64,000 bases of DNA, from assembly GCF_042219825.1 (NCBI RefSeq), contig NZ_JBHJHQ010000007.1, forward strand, positions 248,001 through 312,000, written 5' to 3'. This document shows positions 34,365 to 43,411 of this stretch, piece by piece. Both the position numbers and the translations under genes were made by a program. Origin of the DNA: JBHJHP01 sp042219825. GTDB taxonomy: Bacteria > Bacteroidota > Bacteroidia > Bacteroidales > UBA5342. Each line of letters opens with the position of its first letter. The stretch's first letter is position 1. The notes beneath the pieces were generated by a model that was given only the letters and a program-made list of their open reading frames with translations, searched no databases and was not told the DNA's origin.

Positions 34365-35510
34365 ATGTATATCAAAGCTGAAATACTGGATTTTATTAAT
34401 AGAAACAGTAAAAATGAATATGATTCATTTTATGTGTATGATAGTCAAAAAATAAGAGAACATTGCCGTGCCTTTAAGTCTATAACATACAAGAATAAGT
34501 CCATTCATTTTGCATCGATGGCAAATGTAAATCCACAGTTTCTAAATATTGTAAAAGAGGAATATCTGAACATTTTCGTTAATTCTGTCATGCATATGGA
34601 AATGGCTTATAAGTCAGGTTTCAGGGCTGATGAAATAATTTTTACTTCATCAGCATTGAGCTGTGAAGTAATGAAAAAAGCAGAGAGTTATGGTGTTCAG
34701 ATCAATGCCGATTCACCAAATCAGCTTATGCAATGGATGAAACTTTTCCCGGATAAACCAATCGGAATACGCTGTAATATTGGTGATGCAGTTAAACCTT
34801 ATTCAAATCATGCTGGCTCCTTTATAGGTAATAACAGCAGATTAGGATTTACAATCCGTGAGATCCGCGATATTCCAGATAAGTCAAAAGTAAAAGGCTT
34901 CCATTTATACGTAGGGACCGATATTTTCGATATCAATTATTTCATTGATTGTTATAAAGAGTTGATTGCATTAACTGAGGATTTTCCAGAACTGGAATAT
35001 TTAAATTTTGGTGGCGGATTTGGGGTGTCTGAAAACGGAGACGAGAAATTTGATTTTGGGCAATACAATACACGGGTTTCGGAACTGATGCAAGATATTT
35101 CGCACAAAAAGGGGAAAAGCATAAAATTAATACTTGAACCCGGACGCATTATTGGGGGTGAAGCAGGGTATTTTGTATGTTATGTAAGTGACATAAAGGA
35201 CAGAAAGGAGATGCAATTTGTTGGTGTGAATGCTTCCACCGTGCAGTTTTCACGCCCACTGCTCTATGCCGATATCGCTGATCATCCCGTTATGGTGATT
35301 CGGGGTGGTACACCGATTCAAACTGATGATAAGAGGGCAACTACTATTTATGGATGTTCAACATATTCCCGTGATATTTTTTCGAATAATATTGAATTAC
35401 CTGAACTACAAACAGGGGATACAATTGTATTCGGTAATGCCGGGTCATATTGTGCATCATCTTATATGCAGTTTCTTGGATTTCGAAAACCAGAAGAATT
35501 CTTTGTATGA
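34365..35510 (+). CDS. PLP fold-III decarboxylase-like protein (LysA/ODC-type) with Met at the lysine site
   Basis: A 381-residue homologue of group IV decarboxylases (diaminopimelate, ornithine, carboxynorspermidine type). Matching parts: FYVYDSQKIREHC, FNFGG-type GGGFG (216-220), EPGR (258-261) that grips the cofactor phosphate, H180, the CSTYSRD motif (C331) and the ending GSYC. The place of the PLP-binding Lys (YAxKAN in relatives) reads HFASMANVN, with Met52. Either cofactor chemistry differs or the protein is not a classic PLP enzyme. The start is ATG 34365; an in-frame GTG at 34341 lies upstream. It is the first gene of a seven-gene cluster with two acyltransferases and four radical SAM genes, and overlaps the next by ATGA. 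Confidence 0.75.
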   Translation: MYIKAEILDFINRNSKNEYDSFYVYDSQKIREHCRAFKSITYKNKSIHFASMANVNPQFLNIVKEEYLNIFVNSVMHMEMAYKSGFRADEIIFTSSALSCEVMKKAESYGVQINADSPNQLMQWMKLFPDKPIGIRCNIGDAVKPYSNHAGSFIGNNSRLGFTIREIRDIPDKSKVKGFHLYVGTDIFDINYFIDCYKELIALTEDFPELEYLNFGGGFGVSENGDEKFDFGQYNTRVSELMQDISHKKGKSIKLILEPGRIIGGEAGYFVCYVSDIKDRKEMQFVGVNASTVQFSRPLLYADIADHPVMVIRGGTPIQTDDKRATTIYGCSTYSRDIFSNNIELPELQTGDTIVFGNAGSYCASSYMQFLGFRKPEEFFV

Positions 35511-36595
35511 AAGTAGAGTTGCTGGAAGGATCAACAGGATATAAAGCATTTAAGAATGTTTGTACAAATGTCTATTCTGGAAATAAATTATACAGAGGAA
35601 CAGAAGCCGGGATTGAAAAATTGTTGTTGCATTCAGGAAGTTCCTACGCTAAACATTCAAACATAAAGCTGTTCAGTATCAGGGATGGAAGCAGTGATGT
35701 AGCACGCTTTGCCCTTATCCGGGATTTCCGGTTGCCTGACTATGTTCAGGTCTCTTTTTTTGAAGCACACGAAGGATTAGGAGATATCTTTCCCTTGATC
35801 AGAAATACAATTCATAAACATTTCGCCAGTTGTAAAAAGATTGTAGCAGGTTTAAACGGGCACCTTAATTATGGTGCAGGGATTTTACTGAATCGGTTTG
35901 ATGAAGCGCCCTTATTTGGTCTGCCATATAATCCGGAATATTATGCCGGTTATTTTAAGGAATTGCACGCCCGAAAAATGGTAACATTTCGGTTTAATTT
36001 TGACCAGTATATTAAATGGGCCAGTGCGTACTCTGTTGAAAGAAAGATTGACGGACTTAAAGTTCGTTTTATGAATAAGCGTGATATTGAAGCTGAAATT
36101 GAAATTTATACAAGGCTAAATAATTTGGCCTTTAAAAAGCATCCTTATTGGGCTGATCGTGATATCGCTGAAGATTTAGAACTGTTCAGACCATTCCGGT
36201 TTTTAATGGATAATGAAAATTTGATATTTGCTGAAGTCTATGGAAAACCCGTAGGTTTCTTTCTTTGGTATCCTGATTTTAATAAGCTTGTTTCATCACA
36301 AAGGGATTTAAATGCAATGGATGTGTTAAAATATCGGATGGGCAGATCAATTGATACCTTTCGCTTTACAGAAATTGGCATTGTCCCTGAATATCAGGGC
36401 AGCCCTGTAGCTTTAGCCTTAATTAATAAGGCATTACCAGTGCTTATTAAAAGAGGATATAAATTTTGTGAGGGTGGTTTTATTTTTGAGGAGAACCGGA
36501 GTTCCATTGCATTTGTAAAACGCATCTTGACACGCTCATTTGGTTCAGAACCTGAGATCTACCGTGAGTTTGCAACCTTTGAAGCAGATTTATAG
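35507..36595 (+). CDS. GNAT-type acyltransferase, cluster protein 2
   Basis: A 362-residue protein with the layout of large bacterial GNAT proteins: an N-terminal half with FALIRDFRLPDYVQVSFFEAHEG-like strands (core VSFFEAHEG) and LFGLPYNPEYYAGYF, and a C-terminal GNAT fold. The acyl-CoA loop is IVPEYQGSPVALALINKAL and the late strand is FCEGGFIFEENRSS. It would transfer an acyl group to an amine; donor and acceptor are unknown. The ATG at 35507 overlaps the stop of the PLP-type gene (ATGA), so coupling is firm. An upstream in-frame GTG (35450) is less likely. Confidence 0.7.
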   Translation: MKVELLEGSTGYKAFKNVCTNVYSGNKLYRGTEAGIEKLLLHSGSSYAKHSNIKLFSIRDGSSDVARFALIRDFRLPDYVQVSFFEAHEGLGDIFPLIRNTIHKHFASCKKIVAGLNGHLNYGAGILLNRFDEAPLFGLPYNPEYYAGYFKELHARKMVTFRFNFDQYIKWASAYSVERKIDGLKVRFMNKRDIEAEIEIYTRLNNLAFKKHPYWADRDIAEDLELFRPFRFLMDNENLIFAEVYGKPVGFFLWYPDFNKLVSSQRDLNAMDVLKYRMGRSIDTFRFTEIGIVPEYQGSPVALALINKALPVLIKRGYKFCEGGFIFEENRSSIAFVKRILTRSFGSEPEIYREFATFEADL

Positions 36596-36596
36596 C

Positions 36597-37598
36597 ATGA
36601 CAAATTTTGATTGTATACATAAAGCAGAATTTTTACCTGATCAGTGGGACGTGCTTGCCGACAATTATTTTCAGCGGACTAAATTTTTATGGCATACAGA
36701 GAGATTTAATCCCTGCAGTCAAAGATACTTTCTTTGTTATGATAGCGACAGACTTGTTGCTGCTGCAATTGTATACACCTTACATTTAGATTTGTTTACG
36801 TTTGCAGGAATTAAAAGTCCGCTTAAAATGAACATCGTTGGGGTTCCTTGTTCTGTGTCAGGTTCGGGAATATTTGGCGAAAAGCATGCTGTTGAACTTC
36901 TGAAAACACACATTTATGATACTGTAAAAGGGTTTGTTCTTTCCCTTAATCTGTCAGAAAAGCCTCTGTCTAACAAAAATGCGGCAGGTAAAACGCTGCC
37001 TTCCATCGAATTAGTCAATCGATTTGAAGATTGGAGGGATTATAAGGCTTCATTACGTTCAGGTTACAGGCGGAGATTGGTTAAAATAAATCAGGAGAAC
37101 GGAGATGTGCAATTTAAAAAACTTAAATGCCCTGAATTTAATTCAGGAATGTACCAGCAATATCTGAATGTGTATAACAGAAGCCATGGGAAGCTGGAGA
37201 AACTGAATCACGATTTTTTTAAAAATCTTCCCTCTGAATTTAACTTGACAGTCTGCATGAAAGAAGGGAAAATAATTGGATGGAATATAGGACTTGAGGA
37301 TAATGATGTATATTATTTTTTTTTAGGAGGGATAGATTATACGCAAAACAAAATTAGTAATACCTATTTGCGACTACTTTCCGGAATAGTGAAAGATGGG
37401 ATCGAAAATAAAGCCCGGTTGATAGACCTTGGTCAAACGGCTGAAACAGCGAAAATGCGAATGGGAGGGAAAATAAAACCTTTGTATATGGAAGCGCATC
37501 ATAGCACAAGGTTTATTAATTATCTTCTTAAAGTTTTTCGCCCGTTGCTTGAATACAGGAAAGTGCTTGAAAAAACAAAAGCGTTAAAGGAGGTATAG
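36597..37598 (+). CDS. FemAB/BioF2-like acyltransferase, cluster protein 3
   Basis: A 333-residue protein resembling the FemAB-like GNAT branch (acetyltransferase 6 type). Support: the S-G-Y-R-R-R-L-V-K-I pattern near residue 160, a mid-domain strand-helix block ending YYFFLGGIDYTQNKI, and the closing LIDLGQTAETAKMRMGGKIKPLYME (core DLGQTAETAKMRMGG), which resembles the G-x-x-x-x-K-x-x-x-G ending of the family. Such enzymes use aminoacyl-tRNA or acyl-CoA donors. The ATG at 36597 is one base after the previous stop; an in-frame start at 36540 lies inside that gene. The role in the pathway is unknown. Confidence 0.65.
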   Translation: MTNFDCIHKAEFLPDQWDVLADNYFQRTKFLWHTERFNPCSQRYFLCYDSDRLVAAAIVYTLHLDLFTFAGIKSPLKMNIVGVPCSVSGSGIFGEKHAVELLKTHIYDTVKGFVLSLNLSEKPLSNKNAAGKTLPSIELVNRFEDWRDYKASLRSGYRRRLVKINQENGDVQFKKLKCPEFNSGMYQQYLNVYNRSHGKLEKLNHDFFKNLPSEFNLTVCMKEGKIIGWNIGLEDNDVYYFFLGGIDYTQNKISNTYLRLLSGIVKDGIENKARLIDLGQTAETAKMRMGGKIKPLYMEAHHSTRFINYLLKVFRPLLEYRKVLEKTKALKEV

Positions 37599-37600
37599 AC

Positions 37601-38971
37601 ATGAAAATACTGATGGTACGCCCCAGACCTTCTTCGGAAACAATAGGACTGCAGCATTTAATGATTGTGGAACCACTTGAACTGGAAATTCTATGCGCAT
37701 TAAAAAGGGAGGGTGATGATGTTGTAATTATCGATATGATTCTGGAAAGGCGACCTTTTGAATCGTTTATTTCTGAACATAAACCCGATGTGCTGTGTGT
37801 TACAGGTTACATTACAAATGTCTCAACCATAATATCGTATTGTACTATAGCCAAAAAAAATCTTCCCCAAATTACAACAATAGTTGGTGGTGTGCACTGT
37901 GAAGTATGCCCGGAAGATTTTGATAATGAAAGCATAGATTTCCGGGTTATAAGAAATGCATCATCAAATTTTACTGCTTTGCTGAATCATATAGATCATA
38001 AAGCAGGTATCCCACAGGGAATTTTGCAAAAAGGGGGTTCGCTAAAAAATATGCAACTTCCTGATCCGGATTTTTTTGTTCCTTTCCCTGAACGTAGTGC
38101 TGTTTCAAAATACCGGGATAAATACTTTTATATATTTCATAATAAGGTTGCCTTAATAAAAGCATCATTCGGCTGTCCGTATAATTGCACGTTCTGCTTT
38201 TGCCGAATAATCACTTCCGGAAGATATCATCAAAGACCGGTAGCTGAAGTGATTCAGGAACTTGAGCAAGTACATGAGTCGGAGATCTATATTGTTGATG
38301 ATGATTTTCTTGTAGATGTTAAATGGTTGCGATCATTTATAAAAGAAATAAAACACAGAAATATTAACAAACATTTCCTGGTATACGGACGTGCGGATTT
38401 TATTGCGGGCAATCCGGAAATCATACATGAACTTGCCAAAATAGGATTAAGAACGGTAATTATTGGTTTTGAAAGTTTTTCTGATATTGAGCTCAGCAGA
38501 TACAACAAAAAAACATCGTTGAAGATTTACAGGAAGACAATGGACGTAATTCACCGGGAAAAACTGGATGTGTTTGCTACCATTATTATTCCACCAGACT
38601 GGGATAAAGGCGATTTCAGGAATATGGTTAATGTATTAAAATCACTGAAAATTCACTTTGTTAACCTGCAGCCTCTTACACCTCTGCCAAAAACGGGAGT
38701 GACTTTTCCCGAAGAAGATATCATACTTGATAAAATGGATTATGCCCGATGGGATCTTGCGCATATATCGGTGCGTCCGACAAAACTTTCTGTTCCGGAA
38801 TTTTATCAGGAGATATTGAATGCTTATAATGCGATCCTGTATAATCCACGGGTGCTATGGAAGTATCTGATAAGTTATAAACCGCGGATGCTTTACAAAA
38901 TGTTGATTGGAGGAAGCAGAGTGGCAAAACAGTATAAAACCAAAATTAAAGAAGTAAAAAATCATGCCTAA
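37601..38971 (+). CDS. Cobalamin-type radical SAM enzyme 1
   Basis: A 456-residue member of the B12-binding radical SAM class. Residues 1-135 form a cobalamin-binding-like Rossmann domain (DVLCVTGY, TTIVGGVHCEVCPEDF). The radical SAM motif is CPYNCTFC (C192, C196, C199), followed by the usual YIVDDDFLVD and IIGFESFSD strands. A C-terminal helical part includes LTPLPKTGV. The DxHxxG motif of lower-ligand cobalamin binding is absent, as in many radical SAM relatives. Family reactions include methylation of unactivated carbon, ring contraction and cyclisation. It starts two bases after gene 3 and overlaps the next gene by eight bases. Confidence 0.82.
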   Translation: MKILMVRPRPSSETIGLQHLMIVEPLELEILCALKREGDDVVIIDMILERRPFESFISEHKPDVLCVTGYITNVSTIISYCTIAKKNLPQITTIVGGVHCEVCPEDFDNESIDFRVIRNASSNFTALLNHIDHKAGIPQGILQKGGSLKNMQLPDPDFFVPFPERSAVSKYRDKYFYIFHNKVALIKASFGCPYNCTFCFCRIITSGRYHQRPVAEVIQELEQVHESEIYIVDDDFLVDVKWLRSFIKEIKHRNINKHFLVYGRADFIAGNPEIIHELAKIGLRTVIIGFESFSDIELSRYNKKTSLKIYRKTMDVIHREKLDVFATIIIPPDWDKGDFRNMVNVLKSLKIHFVNLQPLTPLPKTGVTFPEEDIILDKMDYARWDLAHISVRPTKLSVPEFYQEILNAYNAILYNPRVLWKYLISYKPRMLYKMLIGGSRVAKQYKTKIKEVKNHA

Positions 38972-40286
38972 GATTTTATTTATACAACCGACTCAATATG
39001 CAGAAAACGGGAAACTTTGTAAACAAAAAAGAATTAACCTTCCGGGACTTGCTTTCCCGCTATTGGCTGCTTACACACCTCCTCACTGGGATGTTGAATT
39101 ACTTATAGAGGTAGTGGATGAAATAGATTACGATATAGAAGTTGATATTGTGGCAATAGGGACCATGGGGCATGCTACGTTTAGAGGGATTGAGATTGCA
39201 GCAGAATTTAAAAAAAAGGGACGAATCGTAGTGATGGGAGGATATATGGCATCAATAGCCCATGAAGAAGCGGGGAAATATGTGGATTCAGTTGTTATTG
39301 GAGATGCAGAGATTTCCTATCCTAAAATGTTGCAGGACTATGAAAAAAAGGGCACATTGGAACCAGTTTATAATTATCCTGTAACAGAATTAAAAAATCT
39401 TCCGGTGCCAAGGTATGAACTTCTTACACAAAAAAATATTGGATCAATGTTACCGGTTCAGGCAGGACGCGGGTGTTCTTTTACCTGTTCCTTCTGTTCC
39501 ATTGCCTGTCTCTACAAGGGCAAATATATGTTCAGGCCTGTTGATGAGGTTATTAATGATATAAAGGAAGTAAAACGTTTGGGTTTCAACAGATTTTATT
39601 TGATCGATGATAACATTGTATCCAATCCAAAATACCTTAAAGAACTGTGTGAGAAAATACAGCCATTAAAAATGAAGTGGGCCAGTCAGTGTGCGATACA
39701 CCTGGCAAATAATGCAGAGCTTCTTAAAATTGTTAGAAATTCGGGTTGTGACCTGATGAGTTTTGGTGTTGAGAGTATTCAGCAGGATGCAATTGATAGC
39801 CTTGACAAACAATGGTTAAAAGCCAGCGAACATGAGAAAAATATTAAAATTCTTTCTGAGTCAGGAATAGCAGTCAGCACTGAAATGATCATAGGTTCGG
39901 ATTATGATACGGAAGAGTCCATAAGGGAAACATATCAATTCATAAATAGAAATAAAATACCGATTCCAAGATTTTATATTTTAACTCCTGTTCCGGGTAC
40001 GGAATTACATAAGCAGCTTAAAACAGAAGGACGGATGTTAACGGATGATCTTCGACTTTTTGACGGAACACGATGCGTTCATATTCCAAAAAAAATTACC
40101 CCTGAAAGACTTACGGATATGTACTGGTGGCTCAACGGAAAAGTGTTTAGTTTCAGAAGCATTGCTTATCGTGTTTTACTGAATAGAAAATTGTGGCATA
40201 ATCCCGGTATTTTATTATTTGCATTGGCGGTAAATTTTCACTACAGATCATATATAAAACGTAAAATAACACCCAACATTTTTTAA
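38964..40286 (+). CDS. Cobalamin-type radical SAM enzyme 2
   Basis: A 440-residue protein with the same layout as its neighbour: an N-terminal B12-binding-like domain (IVAIGTMGHATFRGIEIAAEF, VVMGGYMAS, VVIGDAEISYPKML), then the radical SAM motif CSFTCSFC (C171, C175, C178). FYLIDDNIVSNPKYL, WASQCAIH, LMSFGVES and YILTPVPGTELHKQL follow. The pattern is close to typical BchE/HpnP-like B12-radical SAM proteins. The two N-terminal domains in this cluster differ clearly in sequence, so the copies are not recent duplicates. The substrate is unknown. Confidence 0.83.
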   Translation: MPKILFIQPTQYAENGKLCKQKRINLPGLAFPLLAAYTPPHWDVELLIEVVDEIDYDIEVDIVAIGTMGHATFRGIEIAAEFKKKGRIVVMGGYMASIAHEEAGKYVDSVVIGDAEISYPKMLQDYEKKGTLEPVYNYPVTELKNLPVPRYELLTQKNIGSMLPVQAGRGCSFTCSFCSIACLYKGKYMFRPVDEVINDIKEVKRLGFNRFYLIDDNIVSNPKYLKELCEKIQPLKMKWASQCAIHLANNAELLKIVRNSGCDLMSFGVESIQQDAIDSLDKQWLKASEHEKNIKILSESGIAVSTEMIIGSDYDTEESIRETYQFINRNKIPIPRFYILTPVPGTELHKQLKTEGRMLTDDLRLFDGTRCVHIPKKITPERLTDMYWWLNGKVFSFRSIAYRVLLNRKLWHNPGILLFALAVNFHYRSYIKRKITPNIF

Positions 40287-40317
40287 TGATACATACCAGT
40301 CTTACAAAAATAAAAGC

Positions 40318-41616
40318 ATGAAAATTACCTTGATAAAACCTGGTTTAGGTACTAGCATTACGGGTTACAACCTGAGTGACGGTAGCATGGAACCTTTGCA
40401 ACTGGCTGTGATCGCAGGATTAATAAAGAAGCCGGATGAGGTGATCATGTATGATGACCGCCTTGAACAAATCCCTTTTGATGAGCCAACGGATCTGGTT
40501 TGTATTACGGTTGATACATTTTGTGCCAGAAGAGCCTATGAAATATCTTTAAAGTATAAAAGCAGGGACGTGAATGTTGTGCTTGGAGGTATTCACGTTT
40601 CTCTTATGCCGGAAGAAGCCATAGACAATGCGGATGCGATTGTAATTGGCGATGTGGAACCGGTTTGGGCAGAGCTGATCAGGGATGCAAAAAAAAATAA
40701 ACTGAAAAGGAGATATTTCGCACCGTTTGGAATTCCACAGGATGGAACATTTCCGGATCGTGAAATCTATAAAAATAAAAATTATCTTCCTGTCTCTCTG
40801 ATGCAGTTTAGCCGGGGATGCCGGTTTAGCTGCACATTTTGCTCCGTTTCGAGATTCTTTAAAGGGTCGCATGTATGCAGAAGAACGGAGGATGTATTAG
40901 CTGAAATAGAGAAAGATAAGCTCAAAACAATTCTTTTTGTTGATGACAATCTTACCCAAAATAAAAGTGAGCTGAAGATATTTCTGAAAGAACTTATTCC
41001 CTTAAAAGTTAAATGGGCCAGCCAGTCTGGTATTGATATGGTTCATGATCAGGAACTGCTTAAACTTATGGCCGACAGCGGGTGTGTTGGCAATTTGATA
41101 GGATTTGAATCCATAAATGTCAACTCATTAAAATGGTTTAAAAAATCCCCTAACATACGTGATTTCAATACATACAGGGATGCACTGGCAATTTTAAGTG
41201 ATCATGGATTTTTAACCTGGGCAAGTTTCGTGATTGGCAATGATTTTGATACCGTTGAGACGATTGATAAAACAGTGGAATTTGCCATTAAGAATAAATT
41301 TGCTCTTGCATACTTTCATATTCTTATGCCCTACCCGGGAACTAAAATATATGACCAGTTTAAACGTGATGACCGGTTATTGTATGATGGAAAGTGGTGG
41401 CTTCATCCCGATTATAAATATAATCAGGCAACATTTATACCCAAATTGATGAGCGTTCAGCAACTTTATGAGGCGACAATAAAAGCAAATAAGGATTTTT
41501 ATAGCATTTCATCGATAGGTAAACGGGCATTCGACCCAAAAACAAATATTCGGAACGTGTTGAATTTTATGATATACAGCAGGTTCAATTATGTACTGAG
41601 AAAAACAAGCATTTAG
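40318..41616 (+). CDS. Cobalamin-type radical SAM enzyme 3
   Basis: A 432-residue B12-binding-domain radical SAM protein. The N-terminal part shows VVLGGIHVSLMPEEAIDNADAIVIGDVEPVW (core VVLGGIHVSLMPEEA). The cluster motif is CRFSCTFC (C168, C172, C175), with TILFVDDNLTQNK and ILMPYPGTKIYDQF afterwards. The part WASQSGIDM is like WASQCAIHL in enzyme 2, so these two are closest to each other. It follows a 31-base gap and precedes enzyme 4 by 12 bases. Confidence 0.83.
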   Translation: MKITLIKPGLGTSITGYNLSDGSMEPLQLAVIAGLIKKPDEVIMYDDRLEQIPFDEPTDLVCITVDTFCARRAYEISLKYKSRDVNVVLGGIHVSLMPEEAIDNADAIVIGDVEPVWAELIRDAKKNKLKRRYFAPFGIPQDGTFPDREIYKNKNYLPVSLMQFSRGCRFSCTFCSVSRFFKGSHVCRRTEDVLAEIEKDKLKTILFVDDNLTQNKSELKIFLKELIPLKVKWASQSGIDMVHDQELLKLMADSGCVGNLIGFESINVNSLKWFKKSPNIRDFNTYRDALAILSDHGFLTWASFVIGNDFDTVETIDKTVEFAIKNKFALAYFHILMPYPGTKIYDQFKRDDRLLYDGKWWLHPDYKYNQATFIPKLMSVQQLYEATIKANKDFYSISSIGKRAFDPKTNIRNVLNFMIYSRFNYVLRKTSI

Positions 41617-41628
41617 AAGACTGTTAAT

Positions 41629-43275
41629 ATGAAACCTGGAATACTGTTCACCTCTCCCTGTGGTCCGTATGCTAAATTGCCGATGGAAAGTGACCCTATC
41701 GATTATTTTTATTACAGGAATACCTACAAACAAAAGATCTTTCAACTTCGGTCGTTTCAAAGCTGGCATTCGCTGCACTACCTGGCTCAGAATATTCCTG
41801 TTTCATCAGTTGTACTGGAAAATCCATCAACAAAAGCATTTAGGAAGGAGGTAAATACAGGGAAATATCAAATAGTAGCAATTGGGTTTACCATACTTTT
41901 AACTCACAAAGTACTGGAAATGGCTGAGTGGTTGAAACAAAATCATCCGGGTATTGAAATTGTACTAGGCGGTTATGGGACGGCAGTTTTTAAAGAATCT
42001 TTTGAAAAATCAGGGAGACTTAAAGAAATTGTCGACCACATTTGTTATGGTGAAGGATTAGCGTTCATGAATGCCCTGATTCAGGAAAAGTGGGATCTGA
42101 AAAATCAGATAGAGAGGAGACAGGACCTGATCCCGTCAGAGAACAGTTTCTTTCGTACTCGAATTAAGCTATTCAGACAGATTATCCTTGTTGGGGGACT
42201 TGGTTGTGTCTATGGATGTTCGTTCTGTGCCACTTCGAGCCAGTTTAAAAAAAAGTATATCCCGTTATTAACGGGGCAACAGATTGTTGAGCATTTATTA
42301 AGTCAAAGAAAAAAATATCCGGGAATTCAATCCGCTGTTATTTATGATGAAGATTTTCTGCATGACAGAGCTAAAGTGCTTGACTATATGAATCATTTTC
42401 AAAATAGCGATTTGAAAAGCCAGCCATTTTTACTCACAATTTTTGCCTCGGTCAGATCCATTTTAAATTATAGCATTGAGGAACTGATTGCGTGTGGTAT
42501 AGGTACGGTTTTTATCGGGGTTGAGTCATTAAATGATGAGGTTTTGGAAAGGGAAGGTCTTACAAAAAGAAAAGGAAAAGTTGAAGCTCTTTTTGAAAAA
42601 TTGCATGCGCATGGAATTAACACCCTTGGTTCCCTTGTCATTGGATGGGACAATCAAACTGCAGACATTACCGTTGCCGATTCTCAGCGTTTTATCGGTC
42701 TGAATCCTACATTCTATCAGGTGGTCCCGCTTCATGTTGTTCCCGGAACAAAACTTTGGGATGTTATGAAACGTGAAGGGCGGATATCATCAGGATATCG
42801 TGTTGAAAAAGACGGGATTAACGATTTTAATTTTGTTCTTAAAAACTATTCAGATGAAAATGCCCGGGAACTTATTGCTTCAACCTATTCAGGACTTGTA
42901 AATGAAGGAGGCCCATGGCCATTCAGGATGTTTGAAAATTTATTAAATGGATATCTCAATTTGAAAAATAATAATAATCAACGATTCTCCGAAAGAGCTG
43001 CAATCTATAAATCGATGATCTTTCCTGTTTGTATTCTGGCAGTTTCCTCCGGATTTTTCTTTCAAGGGAGCGGTTTTAAAAAGCGATGGAGAGAAAGCAT
43101 GAAAGCTTTTGCAAAGATATTACCGACAAGGTTCGTTTTTAGTGCATTAATATCTCCCCTGGTAATATTATATCTGTCTGTCCTTTATATTTCAGGTAAC
43201 TTTTTTTATAGGATCAGGTCAGGTGGTGATCAACCTGATTACATACGAAAGGTTTATAATACCAGAGAGCAATAA
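41629..43275 (+). CDS. Cobalamin-type radical SAM enzyme 4, with C-terminal hydrophobic extension
   Basis: A 548-residue protein, about 100 residues longer than its three neighbours. The N-terminal B12-like domain is less typical (IVAIGFTILLTHKVLEMAEW, IVLGGYGTAVF, CYGEG). The radical SAM motif is CVYGCSFC (C193, C197, C200), followed by IYDEDFLHD, FIGVESLNDEVLEREG and VVPLHVVPGTKLWDVM. The tail (from about residue 460) has two hydrophobic stretches around IFPVCILAVSSGFFF and ISPLVILYLSVLYISG, which may bind a membrane. This suggests a lipid-like substrate or membrane-linked product. It is the last gene of the cluster; no terminator was recognised in the 136 bases that follow. Confidence 0.8.
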   Translation: MKPGILFTSPCGPYAKLPMESDPIDYFYYRNTYKQKIFQLRSFQSWHSLHYLAQNIPVSSVVLENPSTKAFRKEVNTGKYQIVAIGFTILLTHKVLEMAEWLKQNHPGIEIVLGGYGTAVFKESFEKSGRLKEIVDHICYGEGLAFMNALIQEKWDLKNQIERRQDLIPSENSFFRTRIKLFRQIILVGGLGCVYGCSFCATSSQFKKKYIPLLTGQQIVEHLLSQRKKYPGIQSAVIYDEDFLHDRAKVLDYMNHFQNSDLKSQPFLLTIFASVRSILNYSIEELIACGIGTVFIGVESLNDEVLEREGLTKRKGKVEALFEKLHAHGINTLGSLVIGWDNQTADITVADSQRFIGLNPTFYQVVPLHVVPGTKLWDVMKREGRISSGYRVEKDGINDFNFVLKNYSDENARELIASTYSGLVNEGGPWPFRMFENLLNGYLNLKNNNNQRFSERAAIYKSMIFPVCILAVSSGFFFQGSGFKKRWRESMKAFAKILPTRFVFSALISPLVILYLSVLYISGNFFYRIRSGGDQPDYIRKVYNTREQ

Positions 43276-43411
43276 GTGAAACTGTTCCTGATTAGATGCG
43301 TCACTGTGAGGAACCCATCCATATTTCCCAACTTTTTGTATATAAATATGTTATTACCATATGTCATTTTGATTGATTATCCCTAATAATAATATATTTA
43401 AAACATATCAT

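Noticed and set aside
34365..43275. RiPP precursor peptide inside the radical SAM cluster
   Set aside because: Gaps are 31 bases or less and no separate short ORF was seen. The radical SAM proteins are of the B12-binding kind without a RiPP recognition element that I can recognise.
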